64,000 nt of DNA from Acheta domesticus. Lineage: Eukaryota > Arthropoda > Insecta > Orthoptera > Gryllidae. The stretch spans positions 228,370,636-228,434,635 of the forward strand of contig JAHLJT010000631.1 in the NCBI GenBank assembly GCA_031308135.1, given 5' to 3'. The stretch's first letter is position 1. Every line of letters starts with the position of its first letter. The notes under the pieces are model-generated. The model had not been told where the DNA came from. It searched no databases and saw only the letters and a list, made by a program, of their open reading frames with translations. Positions 35,701-46,453 of the stretch are shown one piece after another. Made by a program: the position numbers and the translations under genes.

Positions 35701-38700
35701 AGTTTTGAACAGCATGAAAATGTGTAGCTACTATGTAATATGTCCGAGCCAGTTTTTTTTTAATTTGTAGACATGCATTTTGCATCTTGTTCTAGAAATT
35801 GTATAAGCATTTAAGTTTTTTTATAGGTAACCTTTATGCACAAGAGTATTTGGTTTTAAAAATCTTGTGAACGTGCAGCTATTTTTTAAATTACCAGCTC
35901 CAGTGTCAGAGTCAGATTTATTCACCGCTCAACTTTTTCCACCACTTGGTTATTTGGGCGATTTCGATGGTGGATTTTTCCAAAACTGATCAACAAACCT
36001 GCTCAGAGCCGCCAGTGACTTTAATTTGGCAACCCTTCTTAGAGAAGCCTGACACTCCTTGAATCGGGCAACCCTGTTCGGAGAAGCCTGAGACTTCTTC
36101 AATCTGGCAACCCTGCTTGGAGATACCAGATACTTCTTGAATCTGGCAGCCCTGCTTGGAGAAGCCCGAGACTTTTTGGATCTGGCAACTCTTCTGGGAG
36201 AAGCCCGAGACTTCCTGAATCTGGCAATCATGTTCGGAGAATCCAGAGAGTTCTTGAATCTTCCAACCCTCCTCGGAGAAGCCAGAGACTTCTTGATCCT
36301 GGCAAACCCGCTCGGAGAAACCAGATACTTTTTGAATCTGACAACCCTGCTCGGAGAAGCCAGAGACTTCTCGTGTCACGAATTTACTAGCAGTACAGTT
36401 AAAAACGATCTTCAGATAAATTATATCTAACATGCAATAAATGATTTATGGTTACTTATGTGCTCCTTATTACGAATGTAATAAAAAGCACATAATTTCA
36501 GTAATATAGTAATTTCAGTAATATTAACTATTTCAGTAATTTCAGTAATATACATTTTAATGTGCAGAAGAATAATCATTTAATCTCTTCAAACGGATTT
36601 TTTTCCTAATTCACACACGGTATGTTAGTCGAATAATCTTGAGAGAAATTTAGAACTTTAAGAAGCTTAATAAGAACCTTAAGAAGATTAAATAAGAACT
36701 TCTGATTTCCCAGCTTCAACGGGAAATCCCCTTAATCAACGGGAAAACGGAGTCAAAATTGAAGAATCTTCATGCATAGAGGTTGCGAAAACCTTCAGAA
36801 TAATATTCTAATGTTAAAGATGACATTGTTTCATAAAAATTAGAACTAATGGTATCCGTGACCGGACGTCACTTTCCGAAGAATGAAGGCAGTTTTATAT
36901 TCTGAACCAGGAAGGCATTTTACTGACAACGGGATTAGTTGGTATATTATTTTTATAGGCTATGCATCCACAAAAATGTAAGATATACCAAAATATACAG
37001 TACGTTGTAAATATATCAATTACAATTCATTTAATTGGCATATATGTAGTGATTCAAAGATATTTTCAAACTTACTTTGACCCAAAACAAGAACATAGAA
37101 AGTACAATTTCTTCCGGGCTATTGGGACAGGCTACGGAAAATTTCATTCTTTAAGAGGAAGAACTGGTCTCTTCAAAATAATTTGACTGTAGTGGAGAAA
37201 ATTATTTAAGAGTTGTCATTGTTTGAAGTTAGTGAAATATTGCTTCATTTACAAATTAATTTAGGGATAATGATGAGCCTATGTATAGATATTTACTCGC
37301 AAAACGCCAAGGATAAGTATTGCTAAAATAAAATAAGGTATTTTCACCAAATCAAAGAAATGTTTTCTGATAAGCGGTTTGACTAACTCCTATCAGACAA
37401 TAAAAAATTGCTTCGGAATTGTTCAGAGAAGTTACCTTAAATTCTCTAATAAATTATGGTTCTTCGAACCTTGAGAAAATTATTACAATTATTATAAAGA
37501 AGGTATGTTAATTTATTTTCATCAATTAGAATGCATCAAATTCTTAAGATTCGCTTTTTACACTACCATTTAAATATTTACCCTGAAAATTGTAGCGCAG
37601 TTTTTTAATAAATGGGGAATGTACTACATAGTGGAAAGAAAAAGAATTTTTTTCGGGTTCGATTTTAATAAATGCTAACTAATTTTAATTTTAAAGTATA
37701 CAGCATTTATTTCGACACCAAGCAAAAAATTAAGTTGCCTACGAGTTTGCAAATTCAATACATTTAAGTGTTTAAAAAGTGTATTTCAAAGTGTGGCAAT
37801 ATATAATGGTACACATGTCAGTTTCTTCACCTACATGTAACATAACGCTGAAGGGTTGATTTTGAAACACCAATAAGCAGTGTTGCTCGTCCAAGAGATG
37901 CACCTTCTAATGCAAAAGCTACTGCCAGTTTCATGTCCTATTCTGTAAATTTGGCTACTGTTCTCTTTCAACTTTCGTGCTATCTAAAACAATAATAATT
38001 TTACTAATGGTTGTCTCACAGGACACTTAATGAAACATTCAATGTAACATCATTGATTTCGAATATAGCAGTACATAGTGGGACAGTCCTACTATGTACC
38101 TGGCTTGTTGTCCCATTATGTACTTTGCACGTGTTATTATGTATTCATTCACTACAAGAAATATAACCATTTTAAATCATAGGTAACAACTAGGTTTTAT
38201 ACCTAAATAGTTACTTTCGACATTCCAAATTAAAAAACTAAGGGTACACCAGATAAGAATTCTAATAAGGATTCTAACATAAAAATATCACTTTTAAAAA
38301 GTTTCTCCGCCCCCGACCCACTACCCACACCCCTCTACCGCGAAAAATGTATTCTTTCAAATTTAATTTTTTGGAAAACTTAACACTATTTTCTCTGACT
38401 GAAAAAATTTGATAAATAAGAAAGCAATTTATACATTCAGAATTTTTTTGATATTTTGCAAAGCCCAAATTCAAACAAAAAATATTTTTGAAAAAATAAA
38501 TTACTGTGACTTAGAACCGTGAAACGTGCTCGAAAAAAACTCGTAAGTTCCTCTTAAAACAGAAATTGTTCTGAATTTTTTTCAGATTTTTGCAACTACT
38601 GGGCCGCAGTTAAGAAATAAAAATAATTCTCCCGCTTTTCAATCACCTGGACTTTAAATATACTTTGAAAATGACTGCAACAGTTCTCTGCATTTATTTT

Positions 38701-41700
38701 AGTGTTTACTGTATATTTGTATATGTTATTGTAGCACCCAGTTATACTTTGTCTTTGGAAAGTAGTTACAAATTATTATTTCTTTAAAGCTTTCTAATCG
38801 TTTGTAGGCCTATAAGTATAACATACGCTAATAAAAGACGATATTTTTTGGCAGTTTATGAAATATTAATTCGGTAACATGTGAAAGATAATTGAGGGAC
38901 ATGTGGGGAAATAAAGGGGAACAAGTTGGTCCCGGATTTACTAGAACTGTTTTACTGTGTCTTAGAACAGTAGAACTTTTACTGTGTCTTAGAACACAGA
39001 TTCGGGTATGAAAATAATCTTAAAACTTCATCTCAGAACACTTGTGAATTTTTTCACATTTTTTTTAAAAAGCTGGGCCATAGTTTAAACTAGCGGTGTT
39101 ACAACAGCACATAGTTTCCCGCGTTATTGAAAACATCTGTACGTAGTATTGAAAATTGCACTTTCTGCGCTACAAGCATGTTAGCTATTATTTGAAAACG
39201 TTCAATTCAACCAAGAAGCGGACAACTCATTATTTCCATCGCAGTGTTGACAGAACTAATAAGTCCTATGTACAACTGCATAAAAATATAATACAAAAGT
39301 TTTGTAAACTTATATTGGAAAAAGAAGCCTGATACCACGGACAATATAGAAATGCATTTCATAGGGCCATGATTAGAGGAGAGTATTCTAAAACCATGCA
39401 AAAATACTCTACTCACTACAAATGATACAGCTTTTGGTGCGAAAACGAAAGATTTTCATTCAAATATCGACATAAATTTGACAATTGTAACTCCTTTTCA
39501 TATAACTACATCAAGTCACAACGGTGACACGTAATTCACAGAAATTCGCGAGCGCGAAACGTAATTCCATTGTATTCCCTGCATTGTCGATATTCTCTGA
39601 GAGCTAGTAGTTTTTATTTGAAATATTTCAAAATAAATAATTTCTAAAAGATTAATGTGTAAATGTTCATGTATAATATAATGTCGAATGTAAGAAACGA
39701 ACAAAGAAATAATATACAAAATTGCACATTCTAATTTACGACGCATTCAGCTGTCCGAAGCGCAGTAAATTTACAGCGGACTTTATGTTTGTCACATTGT
39801 TATGATATTATGTTTGTCACAAAATTATAGAAAAACTTCTCAGTTTCAAAAAATTCAACCATATTTGAAGATCTGTTTTTGATGAGCATATTTCATTTAA
39901 AAAAACAATAGTGTCTTCACAATTGTAGTTGTAGAAAGACATGGATTTTTTTAAATTTTTTTAAATTCTTGAAAAATCAGACATTTCAATAAACATGAAA
40001 CCTGCACCATTCTCTTAAACTTCCTTTTTGCTTTAACACCACAACAGCCATTTTAACCTGTAGTTTCAAGATGACTTCTTAGACAGTTCAAATGTTTCAT
40101 TTCCTGACTTGGCCACAGGGGGTACCCAACAGGTTAGTAGCCAACCTCCATGCAATGGCGCAGTGAATGTGTCTTGGGTCGGAAGTGAAATAGTGTTCGA
40201 AAGCGGGAACTTCGGCAAATGATGCCAAGCAGACAGTAACAGAGCAGAAAACCACACAAAAAGACCACCAAAGACGTAGATATTCATATTTCAGCGTCAG
40301 TTTCCAACAAATACGCATCCCTAGAAAATCTGGAGGACCGTGGCAATAGGTCATAATTCATCAATCTAAACTTCCCGGAAACCTCAGAAAACGTGAAAAT
40401 TTCCCAATCTTTGTGAAATTCATCTCAAATGTAGCAGAGTTTAATAGGGAAATAAATAATATATACCACTGATTGTAATGACAACAAATTAAAATTAAGT
40501 TTACAGACTTTAGAAAAGCTATTAATTACTTCATTCAAACAAAAGGAACTTTCACTTATATAAAGATCCGGGGATCACGAAATTTTCTGTAAAATTCAAC
40601 GTATTCATTACACAACGAACATCCACGTATTCATTACACAAGAGAAATTACATCAAGACCTTAAGTCACAACAATTGCTCAAGACCTTAATGAAAGAACT
40701 CCCTATGGAGAACAAATTTCATTTGAAGGAAAAATCTCTATCTTTAATTTTGTAGTTGGAGGAAGACGCCGAAAACAATTGAAACCTTGCAATTTTCGAA
40801 ATTTCAGAGTTAACCGTGAAAATTGGACCTATGACACCTTAATAGGAGTATTTCACTCACTATACTACAAATTTAAAGAAAAAATTTGGAGCCGTTTTTG
40901 AGAAATTTTTAAAATGTCCTGGGAACTTCATGTAAAGTACAGTACAAAACATTACAGTGCTGTACAGTACAATGTACAGTACAGTAAAGTACAAAAAATT
41001 TACAGAATCTTTTTCAAAATCTCAAAGTTTTGACTCGAGCCAGATCAACAGGGGTTTCTTCAATTCGAAAAAGATCCTACGTATTGTTTAGAAGCTACTA
41101 GTGTTCACAGACGGGCAGACAGACGGGCGGACGGACGTTTTCGTTTCAATTGGTTTTTCGGTATCAAGGGCCCATAAAACAGGGATTCTGGTTGCACCAC
41201 GTATTACGGGATTTTTTTCTTAATTTAGCAACTGCTTTTAGCCACTTTTTCGTTATCAGGGCGCGGCGTTTAAAATAAAGTTTTTTTCGCCGAAACTTCG
41301 TCGGTTTTTTTCGCGCAGCATTACATAACTTTTCTTATAAATAACTATCCCCTTACTCCGTGTATACGTACGTATACGGGAATATAAAAATGAAATGTCA
41401 CGAAATCAGAAAATGCTACTTTCAAAAACCAAGAAATAACAAGGACATAAAGAACGGTAGGAGCCGCAATGACGCCTCTGGGCATTATGATGTTAGTAAT
41501 AGAATACTTCTTGTAAAAATCTTCACAAAGTGGGTAATTGGGCTTTCGAAATAAGTGATGTTTAGTGCAAAGTCGGTTAATAAGTGACAAATAACAGCCA
41601 AGTGTCTTTTTAAATGCAGACAGTGGTTTTATGTGTATATGAGGTGTTGGGCAAGTTTTTAAAATGCTTTCAATTGTTACTTAACATGCTAGAATACAAA

Positions 41701-42274
41701 AATTAAAACATCCAATTCAGTTTTCCTGTAGACAGGTTACATACAAATCTGTTCATTAGAAATTAGCCTCTAGGTATTTATATTATTAAGATAATTGGGT
41801 CCTTTTGCATTTACCAATGATCACATCTTACCTCGGGTTTGCTGAGAAGCATAATCCTTGTTCGGTGATAACAGTTTCAAATTTGGAGCAGCAGTTGAAA
41901 GGTTCTCTGTTCCAAGTGCAATCCTTCATCAGTTTTTCACAAGGCAATATAACCTGCTTTCAAGAAAATATATATTGAATTGAATACGAAAAGCATGTTA
42001 ATTAACGTTTATCGGAATGAAATTATTTCTCCACATTTTTTAGGTACCGTAGTATTTCAGTCACAAATTACTCTACGAAATGTTTGATTCTTTCGGGTAT
42101 TCTTAAAAGTTAAAAGTTAATTCTTAAAAGTTACATCTGTGGCTTGATATTTTTAGTTTTTAACAGTACTTTTTCAATTTGTTTATACGATTACTAAAAC
42201 AAATCTCACGTAAAAAGAATGTTGTCTGTATGATCTATTAACTCACTATGAAATTTAAAGACGTTAGAATACAA

Positions 42275-42305
<31 letters not shown>

Positions 42306-45300
42306 GAAGAAGAAGAAGAAGAAGAAGAAGAATGTTAAGAATAATATTAAGGATAAAAGTAATAATAATGATTATTATAATAATAATTAAATAGCTCAAC
42401 AGAAAATTATCTAGAAGATGGTAAGTATCAGTTAACATCGTAACTATCATCATACGTACTTCAATACGCATCAGTTATCACAATGGCAGGGTTTTCTTTC
42501 ATGTAATGTCTATATTGATGAATGTGTGGTTTATCAAAACTCATGTACAATTTTTCACAATTTCACATTGTTTCGTCCCATAATACTAAAATGGAAATCT
42601 GAGTGTTAGAATATTAAAGAAGCGTAAAAGATGGTTCTATATTCAAATTTTCAGTGAAACATTTGGAGTCGATCGAAAATCAGACCTGTGCCATTTTCAC
42701 AAATGTAAAATATTTTATTTGAGAAGTAAAGGTAAAGAAAAAAATTGAAGACATTTTAGAGAAAAGTTTGAAAAGGTTGAAGCTTCATGAAACGAATGAA
42801 AATATTTATTTCAAATTTGCTGTCTTTTAATATGAGCAAATCGATCGAGTTGACAGGATAGATCTCTATATTGGAGACAATCCAGCGAACGGTATTTTCC
42901 GAGCGTCATTATTGTCCACAGAAGGACTTCAGTGCATCTGATCGGGAGGTCCTAGGTTCGAGTCCCAACGTGGCTGGATTTTAGAAATGAAGTGAAATTC
43001 AGTCGCTGTCGGAAGGAGCGTTCCAGCGGCCGGCTGCTCTGATCGATAGTTTTCCGAGGTTTCTCCGAGCAACACCAGGCGAATGCCGGAGCAGTACCCT
43101 AACAAACGGGCCACGGACCGCGCGCGATCTTTCCTTCCTCATCCTTGTCCTATCCTCACCACTTACACACACACTTTCATACACTTCACTACACACACAC
43201 ACGCCAGGAACCCAGATCTTGTCCCGGCTGGGGCGGTGCCCCGCAGGTGGGAGCTGACGGGCTGGCAGGCAGACATTTTTACTTTTAAAACAAATGTTAG
43301 CAAACGCGGGTCCGGTCACTATTAATTATTACACGTGATTCTGTGAAACATCCAAGGGGTAGAAAGTATTGCTTTCACTTTTAATCTAGTGTCGATACAC
43401 TACTTACAAAATCCAAAGAATAATGGAAGGTCAGTCAATAGATTACGTTCTAAAAATAAACAACCATTAACACATCTCACTTGGCGAGCAAGTTCCATGA
43501 AATTCATGCTGCAGATACGCATACGCTCATTGCAATGGGTAGAACATGAGTAGCAGAATTTTTCAAATAAAATATTGTGAATCAATGCAATGAAGTTGTA
43601 ATCCTCTTCATATTCGGGATAATTTCTGCAAAAATATTAAATGAACAAAAAACATATATGTAAAATGCAATAAAAGCAAAATTCAATAATACCACTTACT
43701 TCTTCACAAATTGTGCGGAAGTGGGAATTCTAAATGGATGTTCAGTCTCACAAACAACAATTTGTGGAAAGGAAGTATTCCAGTGAAGATAATCTGTCTC
43801 GATTACAAAACTAACAGGATGACTTTGATTTGCATTGTAAAATGATTTTGTCAGTAAGTAGGTAGAAAAGCAACATCCCGCTATCACAAGAAGCCAAAAT
43901 AATCTACAAAATCAACAGGAAAAACACATTTTTAAAATAGATTTACACACTTGTAGTCGACAAACTTTAAAAAAGAAAAGAAAAAAACATTTTAAAATAT
44001 CTTTTTACTTTCCCGCCCTTAATTGGCCAGAATTGTGATTGTGCGCCGGAAAACTGAGAAATTTCGACGGTAAAGCGTTTATTGCTGGGCTCTGGTAGCA
44101 AAGAACTGATAATCCTTTTTTTTATTATTTAAGAATTAAAGTTTTGTTAATTCTTGTTTATTTTCAAAATGTTTACCCAAATAGCGAACCTCATTTTATA
44201 AAAAGACGTGTAATTGATGTTCCACGGAATTGTTTTATATTCTTTGAAATTTTGAAAGACTAATATGGAATGTATTTCTAATGAAATGCTAACATATGCA
44301 TCGATAAGTGACCTTTCGGTCAGTGAATATATGTATGTTTCATACCTCGCAACACGGACAAAAAAATGATTATCAAATAGGTTTCGAATAGTTCAATTTG
44401 TAAACACATAAAAAATCTTTATCTTATCACTGCCATTTCGTAGTTCAACAATAACGTACTTTTCAAGTATCCATTGCCCCGTTATTGCGCAAATTTCAAT
44501 AAAGCTTTGGGGTTTGCTTGTAAATTGTTAGTTTAACTAACATTTTTTATATTTTTTTATAAATTATTATAAAATACTATTTTGATCGATATATTAATTG
44601 CATCACATCCTATTTGCAATATAATCGTCCTAAATATAAAGATTAACAATTTTTATATTTAAGCCAAGACAGCCTGTTATTTCACATTTTATATTTTTTA
44701 TGTATTTAAAATCATACATTTTCGTTATTTATTCTCTATATTTCAGGATCCTAAAATATGTTCCTGACAAATTTTCCAATCCAAACAAATTTTTAGCACT
44801 GTTTTAAAATTCTCTTAGGTTTAAAATTATCGTAGATTCAAGTTCTCTTAGGAGAGCGGGCAACTAATTTTGACGTATTACTCCATAATTGCGCATATTT
44901 TGGAAAAATTCAACATGACGTTATTTGAAGATCTGTTCTTGATGAGAATATTTCATTAAGAAAAACACGTTGATTTCTTTACAGCTGTTTTGTCTGGACG
45001 GAGGCCCACAGCCACCTCAGAATTGCACCGAAGTTGGCCGCAGTGCGACCGAAAAGGCTTTATGCTGAAATAAAAACCTACGATGTAAAACCCAACGCGT
45101 CAAATGTATTTCTATGATTCAAACATCGTAAACTGCGCACCATTTCCTACCAAACATTGATCATGTTGTCTCAGCTTGTCCGATTCTAGCAAAGACTGAA
45201 TACTTGAAAAGTCACTATACGGTGTGGAGTTACCTCCACTGGAAATCTGTTCTGTTCTCGAAGTTCCAAACGCATGCATCAAGTGGTACGAACATTCACC

Positions 45301-45836
45301 AAAACCGGTGACGCCTGTTGAACAATGTACAATATTGTACTACCAACGAATTCAAACTGATCGCAAGGTAGCGGCACACAAACTGGATATTGTTATACTG
45401 GATTTGGAGAAAAAATTATGCCTACTTGTAGATGTGACTGTACCTTGCGACCAAACCGAAAGCAAGGAGGGAGAGAAATGTTTTAAATACAAGAGTTTGG
45501 AAATCAATATCACACGAATGTGGGGCGTAAAAGCACAGGTCGTCAAGATAGCTACTTGGTTTGAGCTCTTGGTTTTGTTCCGCAAAATTTGTTAAAGAAC
45601 TTGACTAAACTCTCAGGTCATTCAAAAGACTGGAATGTGCAAGAAATTGCTTTATTTGGATCAGCCAACTCTTCGCATAAAGTATTGTAGAGGAACCGAC
45701 AGTTCCTTGATCTGCTCCTTAGGAAGCTTGTTGCAACCTGGAGAAGATTTTATATTCAAACGAATTATAACATCTTTGGTACTGAAGTATAGGAATAACA
45801 ACAGTAATAATAATATTAATAATAATATATTACAGC

Positions 45837-45873
<37 letters not shown>

Positions 45874-46453
45874 GTAGTAGTAATAATGAGACTATCGAGT
45901 GGCCGAGAGTCTATCGGGTGGTCGCTTAGCCAGTAGTGCAGCAGCTGTCTCGGACCAAAGTTTCTAGTCCCGCTTGGGGCATGGTTGTGTTTTGTGTATC
46001 TCTGTATATTTGTGTGTGTTTATATCATCACTCATCATCATCATTATCACAATTTCACTACCTCCCAGGGCTAACGTCACTAAGGTATAAAAATGGAATC
46101 TGCATTAAATTGCTGATTCCTCCCCTGTAGAAAAGTCACGTGCACCTTTCCCGATAATCATATCTGAGCCCCAGTGGAATGCAGGTACCACATGGCCCCA
46201 TGATGGCCTAGTCGCCAAACAAAAAATTAAAAGTAATGCACCACAAAAGACAGTTTCTCCCAAAAGATACAAATACATTGAACGGGGAAACTTTCGAAAA
46301 ATACCAGTATGAGGAAAACGATGTTTTAAAACATTTCATAATAACTCACCTTTCAATTAAAGTGCGACCGTTTTGTGTCAAATATCGAAACCCACATATT
46401 GCCGTTAGACTTGTATAATCCTTCAAAATTGTTATGATTTTCGAGCCGCACAT
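26132..46453 (-). CDS. Pickpocket-type DEG/ENaC sodium channel, copy B
   Basis: Exons (minus): 46350-46453, 43700-43903, 43481-43625, 41832-41953, one unseen, 31582-31766, 31460-31509, 31251-31380, 29557-29648, 26132-26244. Junctions are GT/AG and phases agree; the unseen exon must have length 3n+1. In order the product has an amino-terminal [15 protein letters not shown], where the usual His-Gly motif is altered, then TM1 [12 protein letters not shown] and [11 protein letters not shown]. The Cys motif DCTWN..NCCSKF is followed by [21 protein letters not shown] and [10 protein letters not shown]. Then come [23 protein letters not shown], and the pre-TM2/TM2 run [20 protein letters not shown] with a GAS selectivity filter, ending at a stop. 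Seen length is ~381 residues; with a typical missing finger exon it would reach ~460, normal for the family. The introns carry nested transposons. Exon 31460-31509 could alternatively start at 31516, but only 31509 keeps frame. Confidence 0.85.
26258..26306. repeat. (ATT)n-rich microsatellite in the last intron of PPK copy B
   Basis: tta/gtta/tca repeats just upstream (on the minus strand) of the final PPK exon acceptor. Translating through it gives a poly-Asn run that is not part of the protein. Confidence 0.85.
26990..28683 (-). mobile_element. Second R4/Dong-like LINE lineage, 5'-truncated
   Basis: A distinct relative of the 12.6-16.8 kb element. On the minus strand, [22 protein letters not shown] and [16 protein letters not shown] (28673-28320) are the RT B and C motifs; [11 protein letters not shown] follows. 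[24 protein letters not shown] is at 27860-27700. The zinc knuckle ([19 protein letters not shown]) lies near 27420-27360, [17 protein letters not shown] near 27320-27270, and the nuclease core [20 protein letters not shown] near 27110-27060. Many shifts and stops break it. The 3' end abuts cat/att trinucleotides at 26960-26989. It lies within the last intron of PPK copy B. Confidence 0.7.
28725..29212 (-). mobile_element. R4/Dong-type LINE, 3'-end fragment
   Basis: Closely matches the 3' part of the element at 12642-13150, including the tail cactgcatcacgactgaaga and caggttgcaaccagct. It is followed by (ATT)n at 28700-28724. Minus-strand codons give YKSLEIEIS and, in another frame, [20 protein letters not shown] (28983-28924), then the ORF end. 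The 5' truncation is near 29212. It abuts the 5'-truncated second element at 28683. Confidence 0.75.
29820..29950 (+). repeat. tRNA-derived SINE-like fragment
   Basis: cctctgattgtgaggtcctaggctcgcgtcctgactgtggcaggattttcgataa matches the B-box block of the copies at 33115 and 42930. B-box is slightly mutated (ggctcgcgtcc). Confidence 0.5.
30770..31170 (+). repeat. Dispersed repeat family, partial copy with GACA seed
   Basis: Shares gaaaattttgaaaattattgaggg, catgtaaagtacattcaaaatt and a terminal cacagacggacagaca block with the family. It contains three near-exact copies of ttcgaatagatcaggtt between 30992 and 31052, then a short GACA-rich stretch (31076-31160). Confidence 0.55.
31767..32587. other. 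Intron of PPK copy B, no further exon confirmed
   Basis: Directly upstream (minus sense) of the FERRKCKF exon there is a 160-base stretch with its own ttttag acceptor-like sequence and an open frame (see rejected items). No PPK motif is visible in it. The rest is AT-rich. Confidence 0.4.
32588..33070. repeat. Long GACA/GACG tetranucleotide tract
   Basis: About 480 bp of gaca and gacg units in irregular alternation, with interspersed gatg, gcca and cgcg variants toward the middle. It lacks stop codons in several frames on both strands, so it produces long Thr/Asp/Arg/Gln and Ser/Val/Cys/Leu pseudo-proteins. These are sequence artefacts, not genes. Confidence 0.95.
33080..33170 (+). repeat. 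tRNA-derived SINE-like fragment
   Basis: cctctgatcgtgagatcctgggttcgagttctgacggtggcaggattttcgata: B-box gggttcgagttc intact. It directly follows the GACA tract. Confidence 0.55.
33171..36010. other. Intron of PPK copy B, unassigned
   Basis: AT-rich, with an (ATT)n run near 33440-33462. Near 33690-33715 the motif gaacgccgaaacgtgaaac resembles one at 9100. A plus-strand frame at 34709-34954 ([20 protein letters not shown] hydrophobic segment) has no recognised family. The region 35440-35620 holds diverged repeats of attcggcg..aatctcgcaaaa.gcg.tt. Confidence 0.4.
35990..36433 (-). other. Open frame of 13-residue repeats over a 39-bp minisatellite
   Basis: 147 codons from an ATG at 36433 to a stop. 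After ~22 residues it consists of about nine units close to [13 protein letters not shown], each with one Cys. The unit is 39 bp, an exact multiple of three, so the frame stays open; the plus strand is open too ([13 protein letters not shown] units). Substitutions between units are common but no unit has a stop or indel. There is no signal peptide or known domain. It could be a decayed or real low-complexity coding exon, or simply a minisatellite with an in-phase unit. Confidence 0.3.
36011..36372. repeat. 39-bp minisatellite, ~9.3 units
   Basis: Units start at about 36011, 36050, 36089, 36128, 36167, 36206, 36245, 36284 and 36323, each ending gagaagcc or a close variant, with no indels between units. 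A typical unit begins agagacttcttgaatctggc. Units differ at roughly 10-25% of positions. Confidence 0.9.
36373..37829. other. Intron of PPK copy B, AT-rich
   Basis: No exon or named element recognised. A short direct repeat of atttcagtaat occurs at 36490-36550. Confidence 0.4.
37830..37975 (-). pseudogene. pogo/Tigger-like transposase HTH remnant
   Basis: On the minus strand KFTE, a stop, then [20 protein letters not shown] and [12 protein letters not shown]. The spacing of a first helix rich in A/L, then ASLGRA and GVSKSTLQR, fits the psq-type helix-turn-helix that starts pogo/Tigger/jerky transposases and binds the element ends. Only this domain is left, with one in-frame stop. No inverted ends found nearby. 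Confidence 0.45.
37976..39090. other. Intron of PPK copy B, AT-rich
   Basis: No exon found. Short duplicated phrase acatagtgggacagtcctactatgtac at 38072-38098 forms a hairpin (actatgtac/gtacatagt). Confidence 0.4.
39091..41390 (+). repeat. Dispersed repeat family, long copy
   Basis: About 2.3 kb from ctagcggtgttacaacagca to acgtatacgggaatataaaa. The block order matches the 1.73-kb copy at 53957-55685: hairpin start, ttgaaaacgttcaattcaacc, cgcgagcgcgaaacgtaattcc, cgacgcattcagctgtccg, tttgtagttggaggaagacg, catgtaaagtac, a short gggcagacagacggg run, cggtatcaagggccc, ccgaaacttcgtcgg, cgcagcattacataac, then the palindromic tacgtacgta end. There is no ORF. It sits in a PPK copy B intron. Confidence 0.7.
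41391..41831. other. Intron just 3' of the CC exon of PPK copy B
   Basis: Minus frame here (41590-41345) gives a hydrophobic segment, but lacks PPK motifs and runs into the dispersed repeat. Confidence 0.35.
42278..42332. repeat. Compound (AAT)n(AAG)n microsatellite
   Basis: Run of taa units passing directly into aga units, in the intron between the CC exon and the preceding exon of PPK copy B. Confidence 0.95.
42845..43325 (+). repeat. SINE-like repeat, most complete copy
   Basis: Contains a canonical pol III B-box in ctaggttcgagtcccaacgtgg (42951-42972). It continues through cagtcgctgtcggaagg, cggccggctgctctgatcg, ccctaacaaacgggcc, ctttccttcctcatcctt, an acac-rich run and ggctggggcggtgcc. 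Copies or pieces occur at 17340-17660 (minus) and 19665-21350 (split). It is ~45-55% GC against an AT-rich background. Confidence 0.6.
43970..44105 (-). repeat. Dispersed repeat family, terminal piece (minus)
   Basis: Reads in reverse as the family end: agcccagcaataaacgc, ccgtcgaaatttctcag, ggcgggaaagtaaaaag. Confidence 0.5.
44106..45152. other. Intron 1 of PPK copy B
   Basis: AT-rich; no exon recognised. 44930-44960 resembles the repeat family phrase gaagatctgttcttgatgag found at 39870 and 53920. Confidence 0.4.
45153..45795 (+). mobile_element. R4/Dong-type LINE 3'-end fragment, plus strand
   Basis: The only plus-oriented copy. It begins within the zinc-knuckle codons [17 protein letters not shown] near 45153 and runs through the nuclease domain to the element tail (gcaacctggagaagattttatat). 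It then enters the (ATA/AAT)n run from about 45796. Frameshift after 45205. It lies in intron 1 of PPK copy B, antisense to the gene. Confidence 0.7.
45224..45595 (+). pseudogene. R4/Dong-type restriction-like endonuclease domain fragment
   Basis: 123 codons. [20 protein letters not shown] aligns with [20 protein letters not shown] of the full-length copy. The nuclease core reads [20 protein letters not shown] followed by VPCD. The proline before the first aspartate (KPDIV) has become KLDIV, which would alter the conserved PD pair. The frame then reaches the MWGVKAQVV segment and stops after FRKIC. Compare the intact order in 12881-13990. Confidence 0.7.
45796..45880. repeat. (AAT)n microsatellite at R4 3' end
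   Basis: aataat/aacaat/atattacagc variants followed by a pure run of taa units to 45871. Confidence 0.85.

Noticed and set aside
36011..36372. CRISPR-like repeat array
   Set aside because: Units are contiguous without spacers; eukaryotic context.
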